Shown: positions 9,051 through 18,513, numbered from the stretch's first letter. The stretch is DNA of 64,000 nucleotides from Nitrobacter hamburgensis X14 (GCF_000013885.1 NC_007964.1:2714001-2778000); one strand, 5' to 3'. Made by a program: numbers and translations. The notes: generated by a model from the sequence alone, not told the origin.

Positions 9051-11192
9051 TCAGGCCGCCTCGCGGGGACCTGTCTGGGTGTCCGCCGGCTGCGGCGTCG
9101 GATCGAGCATCGTCACCGACGCGAAGCCTATGGCCGTGAGCTGCCCGCTCAATCGTGCACGCGCATCGACGCTCATCGACGGGTCGGGAACGACGATCGC
9201 GCGCGCCTGATCGGTCAGCAGCCTGGCCGGCAGATCGGTCGCGGTGCCGACGACGAGCAGGACGTGATCGTAGACGCGCAGCAGGGCATCGAGCGCGATC
9301 GTCAGGCGTGGCGATTGCAGCAGCGCACGATCGGCATCGGAACGTCCGGCGGCGACCAGATGGACCGCCGACAGCCGGTCGCGGGTGATCACCTGTCCGA
9401 AAGACGTCTCGCCCAGCATCAGGTCGGCCAGTCCCGGCGCCGCCGGATCGACCGAGGCGGCGGTCAGGACCGGCGATGAGGGCGACAGATCGACCAGGAC
9501 AACCTTGGCGCCGTGCGCCAGCAGCCGCGCGAGCGCGAGCGCACTCAGCATGATGCTCTCGTTCTGGCCGGTGCCCATGATCGTGATCTTGCGCGCCGCC
9601 TCGCCCGCGGTCCGCAGGTCGTCTGCGAGGCGGTCGATCCCGGTCAGGTTCGCCGCCGGATCGGGACGGGGCTCGCGCGGCTCCGGCGCCGCGGCGGCTT
9701 GCGGCGAGACAGGACCGAACCCGGCCGGGGCCCGCGGAGCGGTGATGCGCAGCAGTTCGCCGGTCGCAACAGTGCCGGCCGCCAGCATCAGCGTCGCCAG
9801 CGTCGCGATCAGGACGATGGGCAGCTTCTTCGGGTAGGCCGGCGTATTCGAGACGAAGGCGCGCGAGATAATGCGGCCATCGGACGGTGCGGCGTCGATG
9901 GTCTCGCGCGTGGTGGCTTCACGATATTTTGCGAGATAGGATTCCAGCAGGTCGCGCTGCGCCCTCGCCTCGCGCTCCAGCGCCCGCAACTTCACATCGT
10001 CGCCATTGGACGACGTCGCCTGCTTCTTCAACTGCTCGAGGCTGTTGCTGAGGCCCTCGACCCGGCCGCTGGCGATACGGGCGTCGTTTTCGAGCGACCG
10101 CGATATCTTGCCGGCCTCTTCGCGCAACTGGCGATCGAGGTCCGCAAGCTGGGCCTTCAACTCCTTGATCCGCGGATGTTGACCGAGCAGGGTCGAGGAC
10201 TGCTCCGCCAGTTGCGCGCGCAGCGTCACGCGCTGTTCGGACAGGCGGCGGATCAGTTCCGAATTGAGAACCTCCGAGGCCTCGATCGGTTTGCCGCTCT
10301 GAAGCATCCCACGGATCAGTCGTGCCTTCGATTCCGCATCGGACTTGAGCGCACGCGCGTTATTCAGTTGGGTGTTGATTTCACCCAGTTGCTGGTTCGA
10401 CAGGGAGGTGTTGTTGGTGCCGATGAAGAGGCTGGACTTCGACCTGAAATCCGCGACCCGCGATTCGGCATCCGTGACCTTCTTGCGCAAGCTGTCGATT
10501 TCTCCGGACAACCACTGACCGGCGGCCTTCGCCTGCTCCTGACGCGCGCTCAGTTGCAGGACGAGATAGCCGTCGGCGACCGAATTCGCGATGCGAGCCG
10601 CGAGTTCCGGATCGCGCGACTGGAATTCGATGACGATCACGCGGGATTTATCGACGGCGTAGGCGGTCAGCCGGCTGTAGTAGGCATCCAGCACGCGCTC
10701 TTCCGGCGTCATCCGGAGCGGGTCGCGGCCGATTCCGAACAGCGCCAGCAGCGATTTGATCGGCGACACGCCGCGCAGCACCGGATCGAACTCCGGATTC
10801 TTCGCGAGCTGGTTTTTCTTGATCACCTCGCGGGCAAGATCGCGCGACAGCACCAGTTGCACCTGGCTGGCGACGGCTTCGGGATCGAGCGCGTTGCGCT
10901 CGTCGTTACGCTCGCCATTCGGGCGCAGGAAAACGTTTTCACGGCCGTCGATCAGGATGCGGGCTTCGGACTTGTATCTGGGCGTGATCAGATTGACGAC
11001 GAGAAGCGAAAGGGCGAAGGCGAGAAGCGTCGGGATGATGATTGCGCGCTTCCTGCGCAGCAGCGCCTGCCAGATGACGCGCAAATCAAGGTCGCCCGGC
11101 GGCGAGACGCTCGGCGCAGCAGGCATTGGCGCCGATACCGTGTTCGAAACCGGTGTCTTATCTTTGCCGGCACGCCATAATGCAAACCGCAT
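9051..11192 (-). CDS. Wzc/GumC-type polysaccharide co-polymerase
   Basis: 713 aa. Start at MRFALWRAGK, with CGGGAG 7 nt upstream. Wzz domain from ~45 with TM1 (IIIPTLLAFALSLLVVNLI), a long periplasmic coiled coil (residues ~190-440) and TM2 (LPIVLIATLATLMLAAG) near 460. The cytoplasmic part (~530-690) has the fold of the CpsD/ParA-like BY-kinase, with KVVLVDLSP as Walker A', but the Walker A position reads GTGQNESIM, with no invariant Lys before Ser/Thr, and no tyrosine cluster ends the protein. It probably controls chain length without kinase activity. Divergent from the export gene. Confidence 0.88.
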   Translation of the reverse strand: MRFALWRAGKDKTPVSNTVSAPMPAAPSVSPPGDLDLRVIWQALLRRKRAIIIPTLLAFALSLLVVNLITPRYKSEARILIDGRENVFLRPNGERNDERNALDPEAVASQVQLVLSRDLAREVIKKNQLAKNPEFDPVLRGVSPIKSLLALFGIGRDPLRMTPEERVLDAYYSRLTAYAVDKSRVIVIEFQSRDPELAARIANSVADGYLVLQLSARQEQAKAAGQWLSGEIDSLRKKVTDAESRVADFRSKSSLFIGTNNTSLSNQQLGEINTQLNNARALKSDAESKARLIRGMLQSGKPIEASEVLNSELIRRLSEQRVTLRAQLAEQSSTLLGQHPRIKELKAQLADLDRQLREEAGKISRSLENDARIASGRVEGLSNSLEQLKKQATSSNGDDVKLRALEREARAQRDLLESYLAKYREATTRETIDAAPSDGRIISRAFVSNTPAYPKKLPIVLIATLATLMLAAGTVATGELLRITAPRAPAGFGPVSPQAAAAPEPREPRPDPAANLTGIDRLADDLRTAGEAARKITIMGTGQNESIMLSALALARLLAHGAKVVLVDLSPSSPVLTAASVDPAAPGLADLMLGETSFGQVITRDRLSAVHLVAAGRSDADRALLQSPRLTIALDALLRVYDHVLLVVGTATDLPARLLTDQARAIVVPDPSMSVDARARLSGQLTAIGFASVTMLDPTPQPADTQTGPREAA

Positions 11193-11541
11193 CGCATACT
11201 CCCGCTGGACGCTTACGACTCCGAGAGTCTGATCCAAACTGCGTTGGATCGGACTCTCGCCTCATCCTTTTGATTGAGCATGATCACATCCGAAAACCGA
11301 TTTCCACTTTTCGGGATCATGCTCTAGTGGAGCGTATTTGACATTCGCGACCCGCTGAAACGGATGCGAATGTTTGAAACGGACCACCAGGCCGAGTGCG
11401 ACCATTACAGTCCATTATGGTTGCTGTCGGGTTAACTCCGCGCGCCGACGCCAACATTGATCGATGCTTCGCGAGGCTTTGATTACGCTTTGTTAACCAC
11501 AAAAGCCCTTAAATGGATTTGATATTTCATGGAAATGCCTG
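11193..11541. promoter_or_regulatory. Divergent intergenic region of the polysaccharide locus
   Basis: 349 bp with no gene. It holds a short dispersed repeat (11269-11327), a TTTGACATTCGC palindrome remnant near 11338-11377, and an A+T-rich stretch (11475-11535, CTTTGTTAACCACAAAAGCC then TTTGATATTTCATG) directly before the wza-like start. Promoters for both directions should lie here; no convincing hexamer pair stands out. Confidence 0.4.
11269..11327. repeat. Short dispersed intergenic repeat
   Basis: TTTGATTGAGCATGATCACA ... TCCGAAAACCGATTTCCAC ... TTTTCGGGATCATGCTCTAG: a near palindrome (GAGCATGATC/GATCATGCTC) of the class found between genes throughout this family of genomes. Confidence 0.55.
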
Positions 11542-12249
11542 ATGCGAAGCGCGCGCGCCGCCACCCTGTGCCTGCTGACCGCGCTGGCGCTGTCGGGGTG
11601 CATGCGGCACCCGGCGCCGGCGGCGATGGTCCGTCCGCATAACGATCTCGATGCGCTGGCCTATGGCGGGCGGCAGGCCGTTGCGCCAGAGCCGGCTGCT
11701 CGCCGCGTCATGCGGAGTCCGCCGGTCCGCGCCGCTGCGGCCGCGCCGCACGTTGTCTACGCCGCTGCGCCGCCGCCCGTCGCGCGCGATCCCGCCTACC
11801 ACCTCGATGCCGGCGACCGGCTGCGCATCGTGGTCTATGGCCAGGAAGGCCTCACCAACAGTTATCTGGTCGATGCCGGCGGCAGCATCACCATGCCGCT
11901 GATCGGCGCCGTCGTCGCCCGCGGCCGCACCCCGGCCGAACTGTCCGCCGCCGTCGCCGCGCGGCTGCGCAGCGGTTACATCCGCCAGCCCTATGTCGCC
12001 GCCGAGGTCGAAGCCTACCGGCCGTTCTTCATTCTCGGCGAGGTCGCCGCCCCCGGCCAGTATCCGTTCGTGCCCAACATGACGGTCGAGAGCGCGGTCG
12101 CCATCGCCGGCGGCTTCTCGCCCCGCGCCAAACGCGACCGCGTCACCGTCACCCACACCGATGCCCGCGGTACCGTCCGCCTCGTCGTGTCCACCGCAAC
12201 GCTGCTCAGCCCCGGCGACACCATCCTCGTCGGCGAACGCTGGTTCTGA
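11542..12249 (+). CDS. Wza-type polysaccharide export lipoprotein
   Basis: 235 aa. Lipoprotein signal with lipobox LSGC at ~18-21, so it is anchored to the outer membrane. The Poly_export domain starts at YHLDAGDRLRIVVYGQEGL and the SLBB part has FILGEVAAPGQYPFVPNMTVESAVAIAGGF-type residues (seen as separate motifs). Shorter than E. coli Wza (379 aa) and without its C-terminal helix, as usual for rhizobial OPX proteins that need a separate outer-membrane partner. Four bases separate it from the next gene, so they form one unit. Confidence 0.9.
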   Translation: MRSARAATLCLLTALALSGCMRHPAPAAMVRPHNDLDALAYGGRQAVAPEPAARRVMRSPPVRAAAAAPHVVYAAAPPPVARDPAYHLDAGDRLRIVVYGQEGLTNSYLVDAGGSITMPLIGAVVARGRTPAELSAAVAARLRSGYIRQPYVAAEVEAYRPFFILGEVAAPGQYPFVPNMTVESAVAIAGGFSPRAKRDRVTVTHTDARGTVRLVVSTATLLSPGDTILVGERWF

Positions 12250-12252
12250 GGC

Positions 12253-13386
12253 ATGACGCCCTCGCCTGATCGACCGCTTCGTATCCTGCACGCCGTGCGC
12301 GCGCCGGTTGGCGGGATTATCCGGCACATCCTCGATGTCGCGAATGGACAGGCCGATCGCGGGCATCTCGTCGGCATCGTCGCCGACAGCCTCACCGGTG
12401 GCGAGCGTGCTGATGCGGCTTTCGCGGAGATCGCGCCGCGACTGAAACTGGGTGTCCACCGCCTCCCGATCCGCCGGGAACCTCACCCCACCGACCTGTT
12501 TGCGTGGATGCGGTTCGCCGCGCTGATACGGAAGTTGAAGCCGGATATCCTTCATGGACACGGCGCCAAGGCCGGCGCCTTTGTGCGGCTCAAGGGGCCG
12601 TCGAAACGCACGGTCCGGGTCTACACGCCGCACGGCGGGTCCCTGCACTATCCGCCGGCGACGGTGAAAGGCGCGTTCTACAGCCGCCTCGAACGCGCGC
12701 TGATGAACCGCACCGACCTGTTCCTGTTCGAGAGCGCCTTCGCGCGGAACACCTATCAGCGGATCGTCGGCACCCCGGCCGGCCTCGTGAAATGCGTCTT
12801 CAACGGTGTGACTGCCAGCGAATTCGATCCCGTCACGCTTGCTGACGACGCGACCGACGTGGTCTATGTCGGCGAGTTCAGACATATCAAGGGCGCCGAC
12901 CTCCTGATCGATGCGGTAGCGCGATTGCGGGCCGACGGCAGACCCCTCACCCTCACCCTCGCCGGCGACGGCGAGGAAACCGCGGCGCTGAAAGCCCAGG
13001 TCCAGCGGCTCGATCTCGGCGAGGCCGTCCGCTTCATCGGACACGTCAAAGCGCGCTACGGCTTCTCGAAGGGCCGGTTGCTGGTCGTGCCATCGCGCGG
13101 CGACTCCATGCCGTACGTGGTGATCGAAGCGGCGGCAGCGGGTATTCCCATGGTCGCGGCGAACGTCGGCGGCATCCCGGAGATTTTCGACGCCCACACC
13201 GGCGCGCTGTTCGCCCCCGGAATCGTTGGCGTCATGGCGGATGCAATAAAGGCTGCGCTGGACGACCCCGCGGCCGCGGGCGCGAGCGCAAAATCGCTGC
13301 GCGAGCGCATCTTCCAGCATTTCTCGCAGACAGCGATGGTCGATGGCGTCATGGCAGGCTATCGCGAGACGTTTGCGAAACGTTAA
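12253..13386 (+). CDS. Glycosyltransferase family 4 (GT-B)
   Basis: 377 aa. N-terminal acceptor lobe begins RILHAVRAPVGGIIRHI with the Gly-Gly loop; HGHGAKAG-type motif follows; C-terminal nucleotide-sugar lobe has VYVGEFRHIKGADLLIDA, AGDGEE, and the EX7E-like region PSRGDSMPYVVIEAAAAG with VGGIPEI. It would add one sugar to the lipid-linked repeat unit at the cytoplasmic face. Starts 4 bp after the export gene. The donor sugar is not predictable. Confidence 0.9.
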   Translation: MTPSPDRPLRILHAVRAPVGGIIRHILDVANGQADRGHLVGIVADSLTGGERADAAFAEIAPRLKLGVHRLPIRREPHPTDLFAWMRFAALIRKLKPDILHGHGAKAGAFVRLKGPSKRTVRVYTPHGGSLHYPPATVKGAFYSRLERALMNRTDLFLFESAFARNTYQRIVGTPAGLVKCVFNGVTASEFDPVTLADDATDVVYVGEFRHIKGADLLIDAVARLRADGRPLTLTLAGDGEETAALKAQVQRLDLGEAVRFIGHVKARYGFSKGRLLVVPSRGDSMPYVVIEAAAAGIPMVAANVGGIPEIFDAHTGALFAPGIVGVMADAIKAALDDPAAAGASAKSLRERIFQHFSQTAMVDGVMAGYRETFAKR

Positions 13387-13509
13387 CCATCCTGAACTGC
13401 TTCACGTTCTGCGCAACCAAATCTTCCCGATTGAGTCCCTAAACCGCACCGGAGGGCGGTTGCCCGGCGCCGCATCCTGTCGTTGCGGCGCAGATGTGGA
13501 CTTGAGGAC

Positions 13510-15042
13510 ATGGACCCTATCAACGCACGCTCGAGAACCGATGCGGCGGCGAGCAATGGCCTTGCGGTACGGGTGGAGCGCCGCCGGCGGCTATCACCCG
13601 CGGCGCTTGCGGTCACCAATCAGAAGGTGCGGCCGGCCTATTCGCCCATCGTCATCACCGGCGTCGTCCGTGCCGCCGACTTCGTGCTGCTGAGCCTGAT
13701 CGGCGTCGCGCTCTATCTCGGATACGCCGCCCGCATCGATGGTTTTAACTGGCGCTATATCGAGGCGATCCTTGCCGTGGCCGCCGCCGCGGTCGTCTGT
13801 TTCCAGGCCGCGGACATCTACGACATCCAGGTTTTCCGCGGCCAGTTGCGGCAGATGGGGCGGATGATCTCGTCCTGGGCGTTTGTTTTCCTGCTGTTCA
13901 TCGGCATCTCGTTCTTCGTCAAGCTTGGCGATGCCGTCTCGCGGCTCTGGCTGGCCTCGTTCTTCTTTGTCGGCCTGGCGGGCCTGATCGCCGGGCGGCT
14001 CTTGCTGCGCGCCGTCATCCGCCGCTGGGCGCGCGACGGCCGTCTCGATCGCCGCACCGTCATCGTCGGTTCGGACGAGAACGGAGAAAATCTCATCAAC
14101 GCGTTGAGAGCGCAGGACGACTCCGACATCGAGATTCTCGGTGTGTTCGACGACCGCAACGACTCGCGCGCGCTCGACACCTGCGCCGGAAGCCCGAAGC
14201 TCGGCAAGGTCGATGACGTGCTCGAATTCGCGCGGCGTACCCGGATCGATCTCGTGCTGTTCGCGCTGCCGATCTCCGCGGAAACCCGCATCCTCGAGAT
14301 GCTGAAGAAGCTGTGGGTGCTGCCGGTGGATATCCGGCTGTCCGCGCACACCAACAAGCTTCGCTTCCGCCCGCGCGCCTATTCCTATCTCGGCGAAGTC
14401 CCGATGCTCGACGTCTTCGAGGCTCCGATCACCGACTGGGATCTGGTGCTGAAATGGCTGTTCGACAGAATGGTCGGCGCTTTCATCCTGCTGCTGGTCT
14501 CGCCCGTGATGGCGCTGGTCGCGCTCGCGGTCAAGCTCGACAGCCCGGGTCCGGTGCTGTTCCGCCAGAAACGCTTCGGCTTCAACAACGAACGCATCGA
14601 CGTCTTCAAGTTCCGCTCGCTGTTTCACGATCAAGCCGATCCGCTGGCCTCGAAGGTCGTGACCAGGAACGACAGTCGCGTCACCCGTGTCGGACGCATC
14701 ATCCGCAAGGCAAGCCTCGACGAGCTGCCGCAGCTCTTCAACGTTGTCTTCAAGGGCAACCTGTCCCTCGTCGGACCGCGCCCGCATGCTATTCAGGGCA
14801 AACTGCAAAGCCGCCTGTTCGCCGAGACCGTGGACGGCTATTTCGCGCGCCACCGCGTCAAGCCCGGCATCACCGGCTGGGCGCAGGTCAACGGCTGGCG
14901 CGGCGAGATCGACAACGAGGAAAAGATCCAGAAGCGCGTCGAGTTCGATCTCTACTACATCGAGAACTGGTCGGTGTTATTCGATGCCTACATTCTGCTG
15001 AAGACACCGCTGGCGCTCCTGAAATCCGAAAACGCTTATTGA
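13510..15042 (+). CDS. Polyprenyl-phosphate sugar-1-phosphate transferase (WcaJ/ExoY-like)
   Basis: 510 aa. Four N-terminal membrane helices (~50-150), a CoA_binding_3-type Rossmann domain (RTVIVGSDENGENL ~190), a fifth membrane segment (FDRMVGAFILLLVSPVM ~330) and the catalytic C-terminal domain: DSPGPVLFRQKRFGF, KFRSL, KASLDELPQLFNV, LSLVGPRPHA, VKPGITGWAQVNG. It starts repeat-unit synthesis by moving sugar-1-phosphate to undecaprenyl phosphate. ATG at 13510 chosen with GAGG just before; a TTG at 13483 is an alternative. It lies 123 bp after the glycosyltransferase. Confidence 0.92.
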   Translation: MDPINARSRTDAAASNGLAVRVERRRRLSPAALAVTNQKVRPAYSPIVITGVVRAADFVLLSLIGVALYLGYAARIDGFNWRYIEAILAVAAAAVVCFQAADIYDIQVFRGQLRQMGRMISSWAFVFLLFIGISFFVKLGDAVSRLWLASFFFVGLAGLIAGRLLLRAVIRRWARDGRLDRRTVIVGSDENGENLINALRAQDDSDIEILGVFDDRNDSRALDTCAGSPKLGKVDDVLEFARRTRIDLVLFALPISAETRILEMLKKLWVLPVDIRLSAHTNKLRFRPRAYSYLGEVPMLDVFEAPITDWDLVLKWLFDRMVGAFILLLVSPVMALVALAVKLDSPGPVLFRQKRFGFNNERIDVFKFRSLFHDQADPLASKVVTRNDSRVTRVGRIIRKASLDELPQLFNVVFKGNLSLVGPRPHAIQGKLQSRLFAETVDGYFARHRVKPGITGWAQVNGWRGEIDNEEKIQKRVEFDLYYIENWSVLFDAYILLKTPLALLKSENAY

Positions 15043-15076
15043 TCCGATCCTCGTGCGTTGAGTTTGCGAGAGTGTA

Positions 15077-16342
15077 ATGGCGTACCCTGCAGCGGTTGAC
15101 AGTCCACTCCGGCCATTGACGCAGACCCCGGGCATTGCAGCGCTCCAGCGCTCGCTGTTGTGGCTGGTCGGAGCCGGCGGCGCGATCGTCTACATCGAAC
15201 CCAGCCCGTACGAATTCGCGACCCTGGTCGCGATGGTCGTGTTCCTCGCGACCGGCCTGCGGATGCGGCTGGCGTTCGTTCCGCTGATGCTTCTGCTGTT
15301 TCTGGTCAACCTCGGCTATACGGTCTGCGCCGCATATCTCATGGACAACACCCTGATCGTGAACTGGATCATGACCTCCTGGTACATGGCGGTCACGGTC
15401 ATCTTCTTCGCGCTGGTGTTTTCGGAGGACACGGCGGCACGGCTCGAACTGCTGCGGCGCGGCCTGATCTTCGGCGCGGTGATCGCGTCGGTGGCCGGCA
15501 TCGCGGGCTATTTCCATCTGGTGCCGGGCGAACACGACCTGCTGACGCTCTATGGCCGCGCCCGCGGCACCTTCAAGGACCCGAACGTGCTCTCCGCGTT
15601 CCTGATCCTGCCGGCGCTGTTCGTGCTGCAAACCGTCGTCACGGATCGCTTCGGAAAGGCTGTTCGCAGCGGCATCGTGCTCGGAATCATCGGCCTTGCG
15701 CTGCTGCTGGCCTTTTCGCGCGCGGCCTGGGGCCAGTTCGTGCTGACATCGGCTTTCATGCTGGCCCTGATGTTCCTGACCAGTCCGTCAACGAAACAGC
15801 GGTCGCGGCTGGTCACGACCGCGGTGATCGCGGCCGCCGTGATCGCGCTGTTGCTGGCGATCCTGCTGTCGTTCGACTCGATCGATAGCCTGTTCAAGGA
15901 ACGCGCGAGTTTCGACCAGAGCTACGACGAAGGACGCTTCGGCCGCTTCGGCCGGCACATTCTCGGTTTCCAGATGGCGCTGGACCTGCCGCTCGGCATC
16001 GGCCCGCTGCAGTTCAGGCGGTTCTTCCCGGAGGACACCCACAACTCGTATCTGAACGCCTTCATGTCGGGCGGGTGGGTTTCGGGCATCTGCTATCCCG
16101 CGCTGATCTTCACCACCGTAATTCTAGGCTTTCGTTACATTTTCGTCCGGACTCCCTGGCAACGAACCTATCTCGCGATCTTCACGGCGTTTCTGGGAAA
16201 TGTCGGCGAGAGCTTCGTCATCGACACCGATCACTGGCGTCACTTCTGGCTGATGCTCGGCACGATGTGGGGCATGTTCGCGGCATCTCACCAGTACACC
16301 GCCGACGCCCGGCAGGCTCCCGTTCAACAGGCGCCGCAATAG
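15077..16342 (+). CDS. O-antigen ligase/polymerase-like membrane protein (Wzy-type)
   Basis: 421 aa, about 11 membrane helices. The PF04932-type core shows FSRAAWGQFVL and, in the large periplasmic loop, EDTHNSYLNAFMSGGW (the His-Asn-Ser/Tyr motif common to WaaL and Wzy). It would join repeat units at the periplasmic face. Start 34 bp after the initiating transferase. No flippase (Wzx) is in this locus, so that function must be elsewhere. Confidence 0.83.
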   Translation: MAYPAAVDSPLRPLTQTPGIAALQRSLLWLVGAGGAIVYIEPSPYEFATLVAMVVFLATGLRMRLAFVPLMLLLFLVNLGYTVCAAYLMDNTLIVNWIMTSWYMAVTVIFFALVFSEDTAARLELLRRGLIFGAVIASVAGIAGYFHLVPGEHDLLTLYGRARGTFKDPNVLSAFLILPALFVLQTVVTDRFGKAVRSGIVLGIIGLALLLAFSRAAWGQFVLTSAFMLALMFLTSPSTKQRSRLVTTAVIAAAVIALLLAILLSFDSIDSLFKERASFDQSYDEGRFGRFGRHILGFQMALDLPLGIGPLQFRRFFPEDTHNSYLNAFMSGGWVSGICYPALIFTTVILGFRYIFVRTPWQRTYLAIFTAFLGNVGESFVIDTDHWRHFWLMLGTMWGMFAASHQYTADARQAPVQQAPQ

Positions 16343-16357
16343 AGCTGGGCTAAAATT

Positions 16358-17536
16358 CTATGCCTCGATCGTGAACGTCAGCCCCGCGCGATCGACGAGC
16401 CGTTTGATCAGCGCGTCCTTCATCGCAGCGCCCGGCGTCCAGAAGCCGCCTGTAACGTCCGGCGTGTCGCGCCGCAGGCAGATCGCGCATTCCGCGATCA
16501 TTTTGGAGGTCGATCCGTAGCCGGGATCGCGATCGCCGGTCACTACGGCCTTCACCCGCCGCCCGTCGGGCGCGATGCCGACGAAGAGAAGATCGTAATA
16601 TCCGCTCTCGCGCTCCTCCTTCGATGGCCCCTCGCCGGGTTTCGGACCGCCCTGCGCGCCTAGCTTGTTGTTGGCGGCAATGATGGCTTTCGCGGTCGCC
16701 TCGCCGGTCACCTTCGGCCCCGCGACCATCATCTCGTCGTAGACGAAACCCCTGCCGTAGGGAAACCCGAGCAGAAAGTTCGATCGGTGCACGTTGCGGG
16801 TGTTGATGTTCGCCATCACGAACGGCGCCAGCCACATCCCGATGTCCTCGTCGAAAAGAGGCTTATTGCCCGGCGGCTGCTTCGGTCCTTCAAACCCCGG
16901 CGTCAGCACGAAGGGATCGCGCAACTTCGGCAACAAACTTGGATCGTTGGCGGCCGCGGCGAAGATCGCCTTCATGCTCGCGGCGGTCCCGCCGGAAAAC
17001 GTGCCCTTCATCTTGCGCACGCGGCCCTTGACCCGCGCGACGCTCGATCCGAGCTGCTGTTTCGCGGCCTCCTGGAGAAAGAACACGCCGAGTTCGAACG
17101 GCAGCGAATCGTAGCCGCAGGAGAACACGATCCGCGCGCCGCTCCTGCGCGCCTCCGCCTCGTGCGCGTCGATCATCTGCCGCATCCAGATCGGCTCGCC
17201 GCAGAGGTCGAGATAGTCGGTCCCGCCGGCCGCGCAGGCCGCGACCAGACCGGAACCGTAGAGCTGATAAGGTCCGACCGTGCTCAGCACCGAGGCCGTG
17301 CGGCCAACCATGGCTTTGAGCGATGCGGGGTCGCCGGAATCCGCGGCGATCAGCGGAAAGTCGCCTGGCGCGCCGATGGCGTCACGCACCGACGCGAGCT
17401 TGTCGAGGCTGCGGCCGGCGATGGCCCACTTCAGATCGCTGCCGCGATATTCGGCGGCAAAATATTCTGCGACAAGCCGGCCGGTGAACCCGCTTGCACC
17501 GTAGACAACGATATCGAATTCCGCCGACGACGCCAT
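16358..17536 (-). CDS. Saccharopine-dehydrogenase-like oxidoreductase
   Basis: 392 aa. N-terminal NAD(P)-binding turn VVYGASGFTGRLVAEYF, then WAIAGRSLDKL, VGPYQLYG and the YLDLCGEPIW segment seen in the trans-acting enoyl reductase/saccharopine dehydrogenase NADP-binding family. A hydrophobic C-terminal-half surface would suit a lipid or polyketide substrate. It converges on the polymerase gene with 15 bp between stops and is not part of that unit. Substrate unknown. Confidence 0.8.
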   Translation of the reverse strand: MASSAEFDIVVYGASGFTGRLVAEYFAAEYRGSDLKWAIAGRSLDKLASVRDAIGAPGDFPLIAADSGDPASLKAMVGRTASVLSTVGPYQLYGSGLVAACAAGGTDYLDLCGEPIWMRQMIDAHEAEARRSGARIVFSCGYDSLPFELGVFFLQEAAKQQLGSSVARVKGRVRKMKGTFSGGTAASMKAIFAAAANDPSLLPKLRDPFVLTPGFEGPKQPPGNKPLFDEDIGMWLAPFVMANINTRNVHRSNFLLGFPYGRGFVYDEMMVAGPKVTGEATAKAIIAANNKLGAQGGPKPGEGPSKEERESGYYDLLFVGIAPDGRRVKAVVTGDRDPGYGSTSKMIAECAICLRRDTPDVTGGFWTPGAAMKDALIKRLVDRAGLTFTIEA

Positions 17537-17567
17537 GACCGATCCCCCGAAAGCGTCCTGCTTATAG

Positions 17568-17613
17568 CGTTTTCGAGCGAAGTGGATACCGGTTCGCGTG
17601 AAGAAAACGCACT
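17568..17613. repeat. Short dispersed intergenic repeat
   Basis: GCGTTTTCGAGCGAAGTGGA, TACCGGTTCGCGTGAAGAAA, ACGC: an inverted repeat (GCGTTTTC / GAAAACGC) around the AAGTGGATACCGG word of the family, directly upstream of the saccharopine-dehydrogenase-like gene. Confidence 0.65.
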
Positions 17614-17804
17614 AGCTATCGCTTATGGCCAGCGTCAGACCACAGCATATCGCCGTGAACACCCGTCAAGGTAAGCTCGCTGAACTGCATGAATCACGTC
17701 CGTGCCGCTCCAGAAATCCGGACAGTCGCATAAAGCAAGCGTAAAGAAGCATAGCGACGGACGGCGCTTCGCCGTCCTCGCTGGTGCGAGGGTCCGCGCT
17801 CTCT

Positions 17805-18038
17805 TTATCTCGATCTGACCGACTCGATCTCATCATCGACAAGTTTTTTAAGCTGATATAGCGCCGTCTCTTCGTAAGACATATTCGGCATTTTCTTGAT
17901 CGCTGGCATCGCAGCCGTGAAGTTCGTTGGGAACAGAAGGACCAAATCGTCACGCGTGTCGGCCTCAAAGTCCGCAGCGTATATCCGCCTTTTACCACGG
18001 TATTTGACGGTGCCAGTGATTTCGTCCTTGTTGCTCAT
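17805..18038 (-). CDS. Small hypothetical protein
   Basis: 77 aa, charged, soluble: MSNKDEITGTVKYRGKRR, FEADTRDDLVLLFP, and a C-terminal helix YQLKKLVDDEIESVRSR. Its start overlaps the stop of the open frame upstream in the ATGA manner, so the two were one operon. I do not recognise the family. It is the last intact gene before the prophage relics. Confidence 0.5.
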   Translation of the reverse strand: MSNKDEITGTVKYRGKRRIYAADFEADTRDDLVLLFPTNFTAAMPAIKKMPNMSYEETALYQLKKLVDDEIESVRSR

Positions 18039-18235
18039 CGTCGCGCCTTCCGTTTCCGTCTCAATTTCGTCATCTCAAACGTGAGCGTCCGATCTGGATC
18101 GATCACCACTTCCTGCTCATCGCGGTCTGAAAAATAAGCGAAGCAGTCCTTCTTTCGAATTAGCGCTTCTGCGATAAATGGCAAACGTCGCGGCACTCCA
18201 AAGGTGAGGCGATGGGCGAACCAAATCGCTTTGTC
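18035..18235 (-). pseudogene. Probable 5'-truncated small gene
   Basis: An open frame of up to 66 codons (GVPRRLPFIAEALIRKKD, FSDRDEQEVVIDPDRTLTFE, ending KLRRKRKARR) whose stop overlaps the next start. There is no ATG; only an internal GTG could start it. The upstream end meets the relic phage DNA, so the 5' part was probably lost when mobile DNA inserted or was deleted. Confidence 0.4.
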
Positions 18236-18261
18236 TCAGTTTAGCGTCCATGACAAGCCGC

Positions 18262-18513
18262 TTATGAGCGCGCGCTCGGCATCACCTTCGGTTTCAACAC
18301 CAACGCCGCGGTAATGGTTAGCATATCCGCCAAAAGCTGGTTGCTGATATCGACGCAGGTATTCACCTTACGCATCGTGATCTCGGTCTGGCCGAAAGTG
18401 GTGTCCGAAGCTTCAGACGATGGGGTTTCGCCTTCGGGGCTTTGAAACACCCGACCTTGGTTTCGAGCCGAGAAACGATTTGAAGCGCGAAACAATTGAC
18501 AAAACAGAAAGAC
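18262..18513 (-). pseudogene. Relic of phage capsid and portal genes
   Basis: 18328-18440 is closely similar to the capsid gene part at ~33380-33490: both encode FGQTEIT, a VNT(C/Y)VDISNQLLAD stretch. 18440-18513 matches the 5' end of the portal gene at 36095-36170 (SRFKSFLG, SGVS). The two pieces are joined with everything between deleted and reading frames broken. The orientation and distance to the att copy at 18736 are those of the intact prophage, so this is the right end of an older related phage. Confidence 0.8.

Noticed and set aside
9513..11180. 555-codon plus-strand open frame
   Set aside because: Antisense to the Wzc-like gene, Arg/Gln-rich with no domain; a mirror of high-GC coding on the minus strand.
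11527..13320. 597-codon minus-strand open frame
   Set aside because: Antisense to the wza-like and glycosyltransferase genes, which have clear motifs.
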